DNA of 45,544 nucleotides from Streptomyces phaeochromogenes (GCF_001418655.1 NZ_LIQZ01000148.1:1-45544), one strand, 5' to 3'. Positions 24,323 through 33,278 are shown, counted from the stretch's first letter. Notes: generated from the letters alone by a model not told the origin. Translations and numbers: made by a program.

Positions 24323-24350
24323 CCCCGGCCGAATCCGTTTCCGGCCGGGG
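24323..24350 (+). terminator. Hairpin between ycnI and sco
   Basis: Nine-bp GC arms (24323-24331 with 24342-24350) and a ten-base loop lie in the 126-bp gap. No T-run follows. It could attenuate read-through from ycnI or protect the ycnI mRNA 3' end. Confidence 0.4.
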
Positions 24351-24405
24351 GTCCGGCCCGCCGCACAGCGGCGACCGGGTGAGGCGTCCCCCCGGAGAAT
24401 GCACT

Positions 24406-25077
24406 ATGCGCAAGAAGACGTACGCCGCTGCCGCGCTGTTCGCCGCGGCAGCCCTGACCCTTTCCGCCTGCGGCAGCGGTGACGACGCCGACAACGCGGT
24501 CGCCGAGGTCTCCGAGGAGGCGGGCTCCGACAAGGCCGCGACGGTCCTCGACAAGCCGTTCGAGAAGCCGGACCTCGTGCTCACCGACACGCACGGCAAG
24601 CAGTACGACCTCCGCAAGGAGACCAAGGGCAAGCCGACGCTGGTCTACTTCGGCTACACCAACTGCCCCGACGTCTGCCCGCTGACGATGAACAACATCG
24701 CCGTCGCCGAGAAGCAGCTGGCCCAGAACAAGCAGCTGTCGCAGGCCCAGAAGGACTCGCTCCGCATCGTGTTCGTCACCACCGACCCGGAGCGGGACAC
24801 TTCCGCCGCGCTCGGCAAGTGGCTCAAGGGAATCGACCCGGACGTCGTCGGCCTGACCGGCTCCTTCGCCACCATCCAGGGCGGTGCCCGGACGCTCGGC
24901 ATCTCCATCGAGGCGCCCAAGAAGGACAAGAAGGGCAAGGTCGTCTCGATGCACGGCACCCAGGTCATCGCCTTCTCCCCGAAGACCGACGGCGGGTACG
25001 TGCTGTACGGCGAGGACGCCACCGTCGACGACTACACCAAGGACCTCCCCAAGCTGATCAAGGGCGAGAAGCCGTGA
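24406..25077 (+). CDS. Sco/SenC copper chaperone lipoprotein
   Basis: This protein has 223 residues from ATG 24406. The lipobox LSAC puts the lipid on Cys22. The thioredoxin-fold domain carries the Sco copper ligands: Cys87 and Cys91 in TNCPDVCPL and His183 in SMHGTQ. Sco proteins load CuA of cytochrome c oxidase subunit II or, in streptomycetes, take part in development-linked extracellular copper trafficking. The stop overlaps the start of the PCuAC gene (GTGA), so the two are co-translated. Confidence 0.94.
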   Translation: MRKKTYAAAALFAAAALTLSACGSGDDADNAVAEVSEEAGSDKAATVLDKPFEKPDLVLTDTHGKQYDLRKETKGKPTLVYFGYTNCPDVCPLTMNNIAVAEKQLAQNKQLSQAQKDSLRIVFVTTDPERDTSAALGKWLKGIDPDVVGLTGSFATIQGGARTLGISIEAPKKDKKGKVVSMHGTQVIAFSPKTDGGYVLYGEDATVDDYTKDLPKLIKGEKP

Positions 25078-25604
25078 CGCGTCGTACGGCGGCCAGGAGG
25101 GTGCCCACGTCCACGGGCACCTCGGCGGCTGCCATCGTCGTGGCCGCCGCCCTGGCCCTGGCGGGCTGCGGCGACTCGGACTCGGGCTCCTCGGAGCCCG
25201 AACTGTCCGTCGGTTCCGTCTACATGCCGCAGCCGGTCTCGGACTCCATGGCGGCCGGTTTCCTGGTCGTCGCCAACGCCGGAGGGGCCGACGACAGGCT
25301 GTCCTCCGTCACCAGCGACATCGCCGGCGAGGTCACCCTCCACACGACGTCCGGGCAGTCGATGACCGAGGTCAAGAACCTCGACGTCCCCGGTCACGGG
25401 AAGCTCGTGCTGGAGAGCGGCGGCAACCACCTCATGTTCGAGAAGCTGAAGCGCAAGCCGAAGGAGGGCGACAAGGTGTCCCTGGAGCTGCACTTCACCA
25501 AGTCCGGGCCGATGAAGGTCGAGATGCCGGTGAAGTCCCCCACCTACCGGCCGACAGCGACCACCAAGTCGTCCCTGCAGTCGTCCTCGACGTCTCACCA
25601 CTGA
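25074..25604 (+). CDS. PCuAC/DUF461-type copper chaperone lipoprotein (ECuC-like)
   Basis: This protein has 176 residues from GTG 25074. The lipobox LAGC lies after an Ala-rich signal. The cupredoxin-like PCuAC domain has the Met/His copper pattern: an early Met (VYMPQP), His in LHTTSGQSM and His/Met in GGNHLMF. The extra C-terminal Ser/Thr-rich tail ends in two His. It hands Cu(I) to Sco or to an oxidase site. Overlap with sco and a 14-base gap to copCD show one operon. Confidence 0.92.
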   Translation: MTRRTAARRVPTSTGTSAAAIVVAAALALAGCGDSDSGSSEPELSVGSVYMPQPVSDSMAAGFLVVANAGGADDRLSSVTSDIAGEVTLHTTSGQSMTEVKNLDVPGHGKLVLESGGNHLMFEKLKRKPKEGDKVSLELHFTKSGPMKVEMPVKSPTYRPTATTKSSLQSSSTSHH

Positions 25605-25618
25605 GGGAGGGACCAACC

Positions 25619-27625
25619 GTGAGCCAGACCATCGCTCCCCGCGTCCGGACGCTGCTGTTGCTGCTCCTCGCCGTCACCGGCGCGCTCCTCGCCGGGTCCG
25701 CGCCCGTCTCCGCGCACGCCGCCCTGACGGCGAGCGACCCCCAGCAGGGATCGGTGGTCAAGGAGGCGCCGGCCCAGGTGTCGCTCACCTTCTCCGAGGG
25801 TGTCGCGATGTCCGACGGCTCGGTGCGCGTGCTCGACCCCAAGGGCAAGCGCGTCGACACCGGGAAGACCAGCGAGCAGGGCACGAACACGTACTCCGTG
25901 AAGCTGCACTCGGGCCTGCCGGACGGCACGTTCACCGTCACCTACCAGGTGGTGTCGGCGGACAGCCACCCCGTCTCCGGCGCCTTCACCTTCTCCATCG
26001 GGGCCCCCTCGACGACCTCCGTCTCCGTGTCCGACCAGGAAGCCGGCGGCGGAGTGGTGGGCGGGCTCTACGGCTTCGCGCGCTATCTCTCGTACGCGGG
26101 CTTCATCCTGCTCGTCGGCGGCGCGGCCTTCGTGCTGGCCTGCTGGCAGCGGGGCACCGGGGAGCGGTCGGTTCAGCGGCTGGTCGTCTCCGGGTGGCTC
26201 GCGCTGACCGGGGCCACGCTCGCCATGCTGCTGCTGCGCGGCTCGTACACCGGCTCCGGGAAGGTCGGGGACATCTTCGACCTGGCCCTGCTCAGCGATG
26301 TGCTGCAGACCAAGACGGGCGCGGCGCTCGTCTCGCGCCTGCTGCTGCTCGCCGCGGGAGCCTTGTTCATCGCCGTGCTCTTCGGAGCGTACGAAAAGCG
26401 CGAGGACGACGAGGAGAAGGGCGATCTGACCTTCGGGCTCGCCATCGGCGGGTTCGTCGTGGCGGCGGGTCTCGCCGCGACCTGGGCCATGGCCGAGCAC
26501 GCCTCGACCGGTATCCAGACCGGAATCTCGATGCCCGTCGACGTGCTGCACCTGCTCGCCGTCGCCGTCTGGCTCGGCGGCCTGTCCACGCTGCTCGTGG
26601 CGCTCTACCGCGCCCCGTCCATCGAGCCGGCCGCCGTACACCGCTTCTCCCGCATCGCGTTCGGCAGCGTGGCCGTGCTGGCCGCGACGGGCATCTACCA
26701 GTCGTGGCGACAGCTCGGCTCCTGGTCCGCGTTCACCGGGACGTCGTACGGGCAGCTGCTGCTCGTCAAGATCGGCCTGGTGGTCGTGCTCGTCGGCATC
26801 GCGTGGATATCGCGCCGCTGGACGGCGCGACTGTCGCAGGCACCGGCCACGAAGGCCGTGAAGGCCGCGAAGACCTCGGCGGCCACGCCGGTGAAGGCCA
26901 CCACGAAGACCTCGGCCAAGACCCCTGCCAAGGCCTCGGCCAAGACCTCCGCGACTGCGGCGACCTCGGCGACCTCAGAGAAGTCGGAGGACGAGGACCG
27001 CGAGACCGAGGACGAGAAGGAGCCGGCCGCCACTCCCGCGGGCGGCGGTGACGGCAAGCGGGCCACCCAGCTGGCCCGGCAGCGGGCCGCGGTGGCCACC
27101 GCGCGCGAGAAGCGCGTGAGGGACGCCGATCCGCTCCGCTCGGGCCTGCGCCGCTCGGTGCTCGCCGAGGCGGGCGTCGCGGTGGTCCTGCTGGCCGTCA
27201 CCACCGTGCTGACGTCCACCGAACCCGGGCGCACGGTGGAGGAGGCCGAGGCCGCCACCGCCGCCAGCTCGCAGGAGGCCACCGGCGCACTGGCCGTGGA
27301 CATCCCGTTCGACACCGGCGGCAAGGACGGCAAGGGCCTCGCACGCGTCGAGATCGACCCGGCCCGCGTCGGTGGCAACGACATGCACGTCTACGTACAG
27401 CGGCCGAACGGCAAGGCCTTCGACATCCCCGAGGTCAAGGTCTCCTTCACCCTCAAGGCGAAGGACATCGGACCGCTGCCCGTGGTCCCCGACCGGATCG
27501 CCACCGGACACTGGACGGCGACCGGGGTACAGATCCCGATGGCGGGCAACTGGGCGATCGCGGTGACGGTCAGGACCTCCGACATCGACCAGGTGACCGT
27601 GGACAAGAACGCGCAGATCGGCTGA
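25619..27625 (+). CDS. CopC-CopD fusion copper protein with Lys/Ala-rich linker and C-terminal YtkA-like domain
   Basis: This protein has 668 residues from GTG 25619, with GGGAGGGA upstream. After a signal peptide the mature protein begins with His33 (SAHAALTASDP), the CopC copper site completed by Asp/His in SADSHPVSG. CopD follows with about eight membrane segments (~residues 140-405). Residues ~410-500 are a Lys/Ala/Thr then Glu/Asp/Lys-rich cytoplasmic-type linker. Another membrane helix (~520) and an extracytoplasmic beta domain with VYVQRPNGKAFDIPEVKV follow. CopCD takes up or moves copper across the membrane. It ends nine bases before the peroxidase gene. Confidence 0.93.
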   Translation: MSQTIAPRVRTLLLLLLAVTGALLAGSAPVSAHAALTASDPQQGSVVKEAPAQVSLTFSEGVAMSDGSVRVLDPKGKRVDTGKTSEQGTNTYSVKLHSGLPDGTFTVTYQVVSADSHPVSGAFTFSIGAPSTTSVSVSDQEAGGGVVGGLYGFARYLSYAGFILLVGGAAFVLACWQRGTGERSVQRLVVSGWLALTGATLAMLLLRGSYTGSGKVGDIFDLALLSDVLQTKTGAALVSRLLLLAAGALFIAVLFGAYEKREDDEEKGDLTFGLAIGGFVVAAGLAATWAMAEHASTGIQTGISMPVDVLHLLAVAVWLGGLSTLLVALYRAPSIEPAAVHRFSRIAFGSVAVLAATGIYQSWRQLGSWSAFTGTSYGQLLLVKIGLVVVLVGIAWISRRWTARLSQAPATKAVKAAKTSAATPVKATTKTSAKTPAKASAKTSATAATSATSEKSEDEDRETEDEKEPAATPAGGGDGKRATQLARQRAAVATAREKRVRDADPLRSGLRRSVLAEAGVAVVLLAVTTVLTSTEPGRTVEEAEAATAASSQEATGALAVDIPFDTGGKDGKGLARVEIDPARVGGNDMHVYVQRPNGKAFDIPEVKVSFTLKAKDIGPLPVVPDRIATGHWTATGVQIPMAGNWAIAVTVRTSDIDQVTVDKNAQIG

Positions 27626-27633
27626 ACGACACC

Positions 27634-29037
27634 ATGGCTGAACAGTCCACTCCGGAGACGTCCTCCCCGGGTGCCCCCGCCGAAGGGGCATCCGGTCAGG
27701 GAGGCGTCTCCCAGAAGGCCGCTGCCCCGAAGGCCGCTCCCAAGGGAGCCGCTGCCAAAGGGGCCTCTTCCGAAAATGCCCCTCCTGGGGAGGCCGTTTC
27801 CCAAAAGGCCCCCTCCAAGGGCGTCATTTCGCGGCGCCGCCTGCTCGGGACCGCCGGTGCCACCGGGCTCGCGCTCGGCGCCGCGGGCGGGGCCGCCGGA
27901 TATGCCGCCGCGCCCTCCGCCGACCGGACCGCGCTCCTCAGCTCGCTCGGCGCGGACGAGGTGATGTTTCACGGGAAACATCAGCCCGGCATCACGACCG
28001 CACTCCAGGCCCGCGGCCACCTCGTCGCCTTCGATCTCGCGGCGGGCGCGGGCCGCAAGGAGGCATCCGCCCTGCTGCGGCGCTGGTCGACGACGGCCCA
28101 GCGACTGATGGCGGGCGAGGCGTCCGCGAGCGCCGACACCGACGTGGCACGCGACGCCGGACCCTCGTCCCTCACGGTCACCTTCGGCTTCGGCCACAGC
28201 TTCTTCGCCCGTACGGGACTGGAGAAGCAGCGGCCGATCGCCCTCGACCCGCTGCCCGACTTCTCCTCGGACCACCTGGACAAGGCGCGCAGCAACGGCG
28301 ACCTGTGGGTCCAGATCGGCTCGAACGACGCCCTCGTCGCCTTCCACGCCCTGCGCGCGATCCAGCAGGACGCGGGGCGGGCGGCGAAGGTGCGCTGGCA
28401 GATGAACGGCTTCAACCGCACGCCTGGAGCCACCTCCCAGCCCATGACGGCCCGCAACCTGATGGGGCAGATCGACGGCACGCGCAATCCCAAGCCGTCG
28501 GAGTCCGACTTCGACCGGCGGATCTTCGTGCCCGACGCGGGCGACCCGTCGTGGATGGCAGGCGGCTCGTACGCGGTCGTACGCCGTATCCGCATGCTCC
28601 TCGACGACTGGGAGCAGCTCTCGGTCAAGGCGCAGGAGGACGTGATCGGGCGGCGGAAGGCCACCGGGGCACCGCTCTCCGGCGGTACCGAGACGACCGC
28701 GATGGACCTGGAGAAGACCGACGCCGACGGCGGGCTCGTCGTCCCCATCAACGCCCATTCCCGCATCACCCGGCCCGACGAGAACGGCGGTGCCGCGATG
28801 CTCCGCAGGCCGTTCTCCTTCCACGACGGCATCGACGCCGAGGGCGTCCCGGACGCGGGGCTGCTCTTCGTCTGCTGGCAGGCCGACCCGCTGCGCGGCT
28901 TCGTACCGGTGCAGCGCAAGCTCGACCGCGGTGACGCGTTGTCCACGTACATCCGGCACGAGTCGAGCGGACTGTTCGCCGTGCCGGGCGGGGCGGCGGA
29001 GGGGGAGTACGTGGGGCAGAAGTTGCTGGAGGGGTGA
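27634..29037 (+). CDS. dtpA: Dye-decolourising peroxidase, Tat-exported (DtpA-like)
   Basis: This 467-residue protein has a twin-arginine motif (ISRRRLLG) at residues 65-72, preceded by a long ~64-residue Ala/Pro/Lys/Ser-rich region with short repeats (VSQKA twice). The DyP haem domain has the catalytic GQIDGTRNP motif and the proximal haem His in INAHSRITRPDENGG. In S. lividans the A-type peroxidase DtpA acts with Sco and PCuAC-type chaperones and GlxA maturation outside the cell; the same gene order here supports this role. It is the last gene of the copper operon, nine bases after copCD. The coding sequence contains a parS-like site (27966-27979). Confidence 0.92.
   Translation: MAEQSTPETSSPGAPAEGASGQGGVSQKAAAPKAAPKGAAAKGASSENAPPGEAVSQKAPSKGVISRRRLLGTAGATGLALGAAGGAAGYAAAPSADRTALLSSLGADEVMFHGKHQPGITTALQARGHLVAFDLAAGAGRKEASALLRRWSTTAQRLMAGEASASADTDVARDAGPSSLTVTFGFGHSFFARTGLEKQRPIALDPLPDFSSDHLDKARSNGDLWVQIGSNDALVAFHALRAIQQDAGRAAKVRWQMNGFNRTPGATSQPMTARNLMGQIDGTRNPKPSESDFDRRIFVPDAGDPSWMAGGSYAVVRRIRMLLDDWEQLSVKAQEDVIGRRKATGAPLSGGTETTAMDLEKTDADGGLVVPINAHSRITRPDENGGAAMLRRPFSFHDGIDAEGVPDAGLLFVCWQADPLRGFVPVQRKLDRGDALSTYIRHESSGLFAVPGGAAEGEYVGQKLLEG
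27966..27979. promoter_or_regulatory. parS-like ParB binding site inside dtpA
   Basis: GTTTCACGGGAAAC differs from the universal parS GTTTCACGTGAAAC at one base, in the centre. Flanking bases extend the outer symmetry (GATGTTTC and GAAACATC are perfect arms). Streptomyces chromosomes carry many parS copies clustered around oriC, some inside genes. The local protein sequence (MFHGKHQ) is also conserved in the peroxidase family, so coding constraint contributes. Confidence 0.65.
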
Positions 29038-29039
29038 GA

Positions 29040-29150
29040 TCCACTCACTGAGGCGACTGGGACAGTTGAGGCGGCTGAAGCAGCTGAGGAGACTGAGGCA
29101 GCCCGGACGGCTGGAACGGCTGGGGCCGGAAGCGGGAGCCGGGCCGCGCA
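29040..29150. repeat. Degenerate short repeats after dtpA
   Basis: Imperfect 9-12-base units built on GAGGC-G-CTG and CTGAGG-type words fill the dtpA-pheA gap. They begin right after the stop codon. There is no open frame with coding character. Confidence 0.5.
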
Positions 29151-29170
29151 AGGCCCATTAGGGTGAGGCC

Positions 29171-30103
29171 ATGCCAGCCAGCTACGCGTATCTCGGCCCC
29201 GAGGGCACCTTCACCGAAGTCGCTCTGCGGACTCTTCCGGAGTCGGCCACCCGGCAGCTCATCCCGATGGTGTCCGTGCCCGCCGCGCTCGACGCGGTCC
29301 GGGCCGGCGAGGCCGAGGCCGCGTTCGTACCGATCGAGAACTCCGTCGAGGGCGGCATCACCACCACGGTCGACGAACTGGCCGTCGGCGAACCGCTGAT
29401 GATCTACCGCGAGGTACTTCTCTCGATCACCTTCGCGCTGCTGGTCCGCCCGGGCACGAAGCTCTCGGAGATCAAGACGGTCAGCGCGCACCCGGCCGCA
29501 CAGCCGCAGGTCCGCAACTGGATGAAGAACAACCTGCCGGACGTCATCTGGGAGTCCGCGGCCTCCAACGCGGACGGCGCCCGCCTGGTGCAGGAGGGGC
29601 GCTACGACGCGGCCTTCGCGGGCGAGTTCGCGGCGGAGCGGTACGGCCTGGTGGCCCTGGAGACGGGGATCCACGACGCGGAGAACGCGCAGACCCGGTT
29701 CGTCCTGGTGGGCAAGCCGGCCCGGCCCGCGGCGCCGACCGGCGCGGACAAGACCTCCGTGGTCATCTGGCAGCGCGACGACCACCCGGGTGCCCTGCTC
29801 GAACTCCTCCAGGAGTTCGCCGTCCGCGGGGTCAACCTGATGCTGCTGCAGTCCCGGCCGACCGGCGAGGGCATCGGCAACTACTGCTTCGCCATCGACG
29901 CCGAGGGCCACATCGCCGACCGCCGTGTCGGCGAGGCGCTGATGGGCCTCAAGCGGATCTGTCCCCAGGTGCGGTTCCTCGGTTCCTATCCGCAGGCCGA
30001 CGTCGACCCCAAGGACGTACGCCCGCCGCGGGCCGGTACGTCGGAGAGCGAGTTCGCGGCGGCCTCGGACTGGCTGGCGCGCTGCCAGGACGGCCGGTTC
30101 TGA
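29171..30103 (+). CDS. pheA: Prephenate dehydratase
   Basis: This protein has 310 residues from ATG 29171 (GGGTGAGG upstream). Residues ~1-185 are the prephenate dehydratase domain (YLGPEGTFTE, VPIENSVEGGI, NAQTRFVLVG with the catalytic Thr-Arg-Phe). Residues ~195-275 are an ACT regulatory domain (HPGALLELLQEFAVRGVNLMLLQSRP) that binds Phe for feedback inhibition. It converts prephenate to phenylpyruvate in Phe synthesis. There is no chorismate mutase domain, as usual in actinomycetes. Confidence 0.97.
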   Translation: MPASYAYLGPEGTFTEVALRTLPESATRQLIPMVSVPAALDAVRAGEAEAAFVPIENSVEGGITTTVDELAVGEPLMIYREVLLSITFALLVRPGTKLSEIKTVSAHPAAQPQVRNWMKNNLPDVIWESAASNADGARLVQEGRYDAAFAGEFAAERYGLVALETGIHDAENAQTRFVLVGKPARPAAPTGADKTSVVIWQRDDHPGALLELLQEFAVRGVNLMLLQSRPTGEGIGNYCFAIDAEGHIADRRVGEALMGLKRICPQVRFLGSYPQADVDPKDVRPPRAGTSESEFAAASDWLARCQDGRF

Positions 30104-30119
30104 GCGGGCTTTGGTGAGC

Positions 30120-30330
30120 GGGTTACTCAGCGGCGGGGTTCGCGGAGCGGGGCTTGCCGGGCGGCATTGCCGAGCGGGGTTCGCTGAGCAGGACTTGCCG
30201 AGCGGGCCTTGCTGAGGCGCGGCTTGCTGAGAAGCGGCTTGCTGAGAAGCGGCTTGCTGAGCGGGACGCCTGGCGCGGCTTGCCGAGTGGGGTTCGCTTG
30301 GCGCGGGCTCGCTCAGCGCCGGTTTCCGAG
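30120..30330. repeat. GGCTTGCTGAG-type minisatellite
   Basis: This is a series of 10-17-base imperfect tandem units beginning 17 bases after the pheA stop. The clearest part is GCGGCTTGCTGAGAA repeated around 30230-30262. Units drift outward, as expected for old slippage products. Confidence 0.75.
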
Positions 30331-30464
30331 CGGGCTTTTCTCACGGCTGCGGGGCGGCCACCCGTTGGCAACCCGGCAGCCACCGGCCGTCCTCCGGGCG
30401 GCTTCCCGGGCGGAGCCGGCGGCTCCGCCCGCCCGTTTCGACCAGTCCTACCTGCAGATTGTCT

Positions 30465-30776
30465 CTGTCCACAGAAGTTATCCACAGGCACGCTTCTCGA
30501 CCTGGGGACAAGTCGACAACGAAGCGCGACTCAGTCGACAAATCGCCCTACAGCCCACAAGTCCGTCCACAGCCCCATCGGTCACCCTTCGTCCACCCGT
30601 TTCTGTTGACCAATCCCATAGAGCGAACCATTTCCACTCGAAAGTGCGTGTAGGGAGGGTTTGGTCCGGGAATTCTTGGCCCTGCGCACAGCTTTGGGAA
30701 CGATCACTTCCGATGTCCACAGATCTTTCGCACAGCCTGTGGATAACTTTTCCGGGTTGTGGATTTCTGTGGACAA
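30465..30776. promoter_or_regulatory. Cluster of DnaA boxes
   Basis: Plus-strand boxes: CTGTCCACA (30465-30473), TTATCCACA (30478-30486), CCGTCCACA (30563-30571, weak), ATGTCCACA (30713-30721). Minus-strand boxes: TTATCCACA (30738-30746), AAATCCACA (30758-30766, weak), TTGTCCACA (30768-30776). The two tight groups face each other across ~230 bp. There is no dnaA or dnaN here, so this is not oriC. Clusters of DnaA boxes outside oriC are known in S. coelicolor and are thought to titrate DnaA. Confidence 0.75.
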
Positions 30777-30969
30777 CCCAGTTCTCAAGTCCCGTTCCCC
30801 ACAAGGGAATCGAGTCAACCGACCGAATCCCACCTGCCCCGTTCCAGGGAGCGGGACCTCTTTCATTGACGCCATTGAAGCGCCTTACCAATTCCCGCAA
30901 AACATGACAGAAGCGACAGAACGGAATACCGGGTCGTGAGTCGGAACCCCGCACCGGTAGCCTTGTGGG

Positions 30970-32247
30970 GTGATTGACCTTCGCCTGCTTCGTGAGGACC
31001 CCGACCGTGTTCGCGCCTCCCAGCGCGCCCGTGGAGAGGACGTCGCCCTTGTCGACGCCCTCCTCTCCGCCGACGAGCGGCGCAGGTCGTCCGGCGTCCG
31101 CTTCGACGAGCTGCGTTCCGAGCAGAAGAGCATCGGCAAGCTCATCTCCAAGGCGTCCGCCGACGAGAAGGCCGAGCTGCTCAAGAAGACGGGCCGGCTC
31201 GCCGCCGACGTCAAGGCTGCCGACGCCGAGCAGCACGAGGCGGACGAGGAGACCAAGCGCCTCCTGCTCCAGCTCGGCAACCTCGTGCACCCCGACGTCC
31301 CGGTCGGCGGCGAGGAGGACTTCGTCGTCCTGGAGACGCACGGCACCATCCGCGACTTCGGCGCCGAGGGCTTCGAGCCCAAGGACCACCTGGAGCTCGG
31401 CGAGGCGCTGGGCGCCATCGACGTCGAGCGCGGCGCCAAGGTGTCCGGCTCGCGCTTCTACTACCTGACGGGTGTCGGCGCGCTGCTTGAGCTCGCCCTC
31501 GTCAACGCGGCGATCGCGCAGGCCACCGAGGCCGGCTTCATCCCGATGCTGACCCCCGCGCTGGTCCGCCCGCGCGCCATGGAGGGCACCGGCTTCCTCG
31601 GCCAGGCCGCGGAGAACGTGTACCACCTGGAGAAGGACGACTACTACCTGGTCGGCACCTCCGAGGTCCCGCTCGCGGCGTACCACATGGACGAGATCCT
31701 CGACGCCGACAAGCTGCCCCTGCGCTACGCGGGCTTCTCGCCGTGCTTCCGCCGCGAGGCCGGCACGTACGGCAAGGACACGCGGGGCATCTTCCGCGTG
31801 CACCAGTTCGACAAGGTCGAGATGTTCTCGTACGTCAACCCCGAGGACGCCGAGAACGAGCACCAGCGGCTCCTGGAGTGGGAGAAGCAGTGGCTGACCG
31901 GGCTTGAGCTGCCCTTCCAGGTCATCGACGTGGCGTCGGCCGACCTGGGCTCGTCCGCCTCGCGCAAGTTCGACTGCGAGGCGTGGATCCCGACCCAGGG
32001 CAAGTACCGCGAACTGACGTCGGCCTCGAACTGCGACGGTTTCCAGGCCCGCCGACTGTCGGTGCGCATGCGCGACGGCAAGAAGGTGCAGCCGCTCGCG
32101 ACGCTGAACGGCACACTGTGCGCCGTCCCGCGCACGATCGTGGCGATCCTGGAGAACCACCAGCTGGCCGACGGTTCCGTACGGGTTCCCGAGGTGCTGC
32201 GTCCGTATCTGGGCGGCCGCGAGGTGCTGGAGCCGATCTCCAAGTGA
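30970..32247 (+). CDS. serS: Seryl-tRNA synthetase
   Basis: This 425-residue class II synthetase has the N-terminal coiled-coil arm (~30-105) followed by motif 2 ([22 protein letters not shown]) in the catalytic domain, the serine-binding region ([27 protein letters not shown]) and motif 3 ([18 protein letters not shown]). The GTG at 30970 has no ribosome site; TAGCCT at 30957-30962 suggests a leaderless transcript. It charges all serine tRNAs, two of which are encoded in this window. Its stop overlaps the next start (GTGA). Confidence 0.96.
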   Translation: MIDLRLLREDPDRVRASQRARGEDVALVDALLSADERRRSSGVRFDELRSEQKSIGKLISKASADEKAELLKKTGRLAADVKAADAEQHEADEETKRLLLQLGNLVHPDVPVGGEEDFVVLETHGTIRDFGAEGFEPKDHLELGEALGAIDVERGAKVSGSRFYYLTGVGALLELALVNAAIAQATEAGFIPMLTPALVRPRAMEGTGFLGQAAENVYHLEKDDYYLVGTSEVPLAAYHMDEILDADKLPLRYAGFSPCFRREAGTYGKDTRGIFRVHQFDKVEMFSYVNPEDAENEHQRLLEWEKQWLTGLELPFQVIDVASADLGSSASRKFDCEAWIPTQGKYRELTSASNCDGFQARRLSVRMRDGKKVQPLATLNGTLCAVPRTIVAILENHQLADGSVRVPEVLRPYLGGREVLEPISK

Positions 32248-33110
32248 CCGGCACCACTGGGTCCACAGCCTCGACCGCTTCGACCAGGGAGACCGGCGGG
32301 GCCGGCGAGACCGGGGCGTTCCCCTACAAGCTCGTCGCGACCGATCTCGACGGAACGTTGCTGCGCTCCGACGACACGGTCTCGGAGCGCACGCGTGAGG
32401 CGCTCGCCGCGGCCACCGCGGCGGGCTCCGCGCACCTCGTCGTCACCGGCCGCGCGGTGCCCTGGACACGCCACATCCTCGACGAACTCGGATACGAGGG
32501 ACTCGCGGTGTGCGGTCAGGGCGCGCAGCTGTACGACGCCGGAGCGCACCGCCTGCTCACGTCGGTGACCCTCGACCGGCAGGTGGCCGGCCTCGCGCTG
32601 GCCAAGATCGAGGCGGAGGTCGGCCCGCTGGCCCTCGCCGCGAGCCGCGACGGCGTCGACGGGGACGTCCTGATCGGCCCCGGCTACCGGGTGCTGGGCC
32701 AGCTGAAGGCCGTCCCGTTCACCGATGTCGCGGAGCTCTGGGCCGCGCCGCTGACCAAGATGTACATCCAGCATCCCGAACTCACCGACGACGAGCTGGC
32801 GGCGGCGGCACGAGCGGCGGCCGGCGGTCTGGTGAGCGTCGTGATGGCGGGCGAGGGCATCGTCGAGATCCTCCCCCTCGGCCTGTCCAAGGCCACGGGC
32901 CTCTCCCTGGCGGCCCGCCGCCTGGGCGTGAAGGCCGCGGAGACGATCGCCTTCGGCGACATGCCGAACGACATCCCGATGTTCGCGTGGTCGGCCCATG
33001 GCGTAGCAATGGCCAACGCCCATGAGGAGCTCAAGGCCGTCGCGGACGAGATGACGTTGTCGAACGAGGACGACGGCATCGCGGTGGTGCTGGAGAGATT
33101 GCTGGGCTGA
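32244..33110 (+). CDS. Cof-type HAD family hydrolase
   Basis: This protein has 288 residues from GTG 32244, overlapping the serS stop by four bases. After a Ser/Thr/Gly-rich leader of ~25 residues come the HAD motifs: nucleophile ATDLDGTLL, motif II VVTGR, the lysine in GLSKATGL and acidic motif FGDMPND. It is a cytoplasmic phosphatase of the Cof/YbiV group, probably on sugar phosphates or nucleotides. Tight coupling to serS is conserved in streptomycetes as far as I recall. A paralogue is encoded at 44615-45484. Confidence 0.92.
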   Translation: MTGTTGSTASTASTRETGGAGETGAFPYKLVATDLDGTLLRSDDTVSERTREALAAATAAGSAHLVVTGRAVPWTRHILDELGYEGLAVCGQGAQLYDAGAHRLLTSVTLDRQVAGLALAKIEAEVGPLALAASRDGVDGDVLIGPGYRVLGQLKAVPFTDVAELWAAPLTKMYIQHPELTDDELAAAARAAAGGLVSVVMAGEGIVEILPLGLSKATGLSLAARRLGVKAAETIAFGDMPNDIPMFAWSAHGVAMANAHEELKAVADEMTLSNEDDGIAVVLERLLG

Positions 33111-33171
33111 CGTCACCGCCACCACCGCCCCCGGCGCTGCCGGAGAAACCGGCTGCGGCACGTGATGAGCC

Positions 33172-33186
33172 CGCCCCGAAGGGGCG
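33172..33186 (+). terminator. Hairpin after the serS-HAD operon
   Basis: CGCCCC-GAA-GGGGCG forms a six-bp stem with a three-base loop 62 bases after the stop. A weaker stem (33139-33153) precedes it. No T-run follows. Confidence 0.45.
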
Positions 33187-33278
33187 ATAGAGGCGAGCGG
33201 GGGCGGCGGGTGGCAGGTGGGCAGGAATCTCGCCGCTGAGCGGTGTCTCGAACGCCGCCGAGTCACGGCGACAGCGTC

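Larger units (their letters stand above)
30104..30969. other. 866-bp gap between pheA and serS: minisatellite, then DnaA-box region
   Basis: The first ~200 bp (30120-30330) are degenerate repeats of GGCTTGCTGAG-type units, with three near-identical 15-base copies around 30230-30262. The next ~450 bp are less GC-rich and hold the DnaA-box cluster. The last ~30 bp hold the presumed serS promoter. Two open frames cross the repeats on opposite strands (30154-30609 and 30123-30491); both translate to low-complexity peptides and lack ribosome sites, so I do not call genes. Confidence 0.6.

Noticed and set aside
30120..30330. Repeats considered as a CRISPR array
   Set aside because: Units are short, contiguous and degenerate, with no unique spacers of constant length and no cas genes.
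30123..30491. Minus-strand open frame rich in Ser/Arg (SASRFSASRFS)
   Set aside because: Low-complexity shadow of the same repeats. It would also have to start within the DnaA boxes.
30154..30609. Open frame with AEKRLAEKRLAE-type repeats, possible coiled-coil gene
   Set aside because: It is a translation of the minisatellite, has no ribosome site, runs into the DnaA-box region and has an equally long open frame on the other strand.
30465..30776. DnaA-box cluster as the chromosomal origin
   Set aside because: dnaA, dnaN and the dense array of about 19 boxes expected at a Streptomyces oriC are absent.
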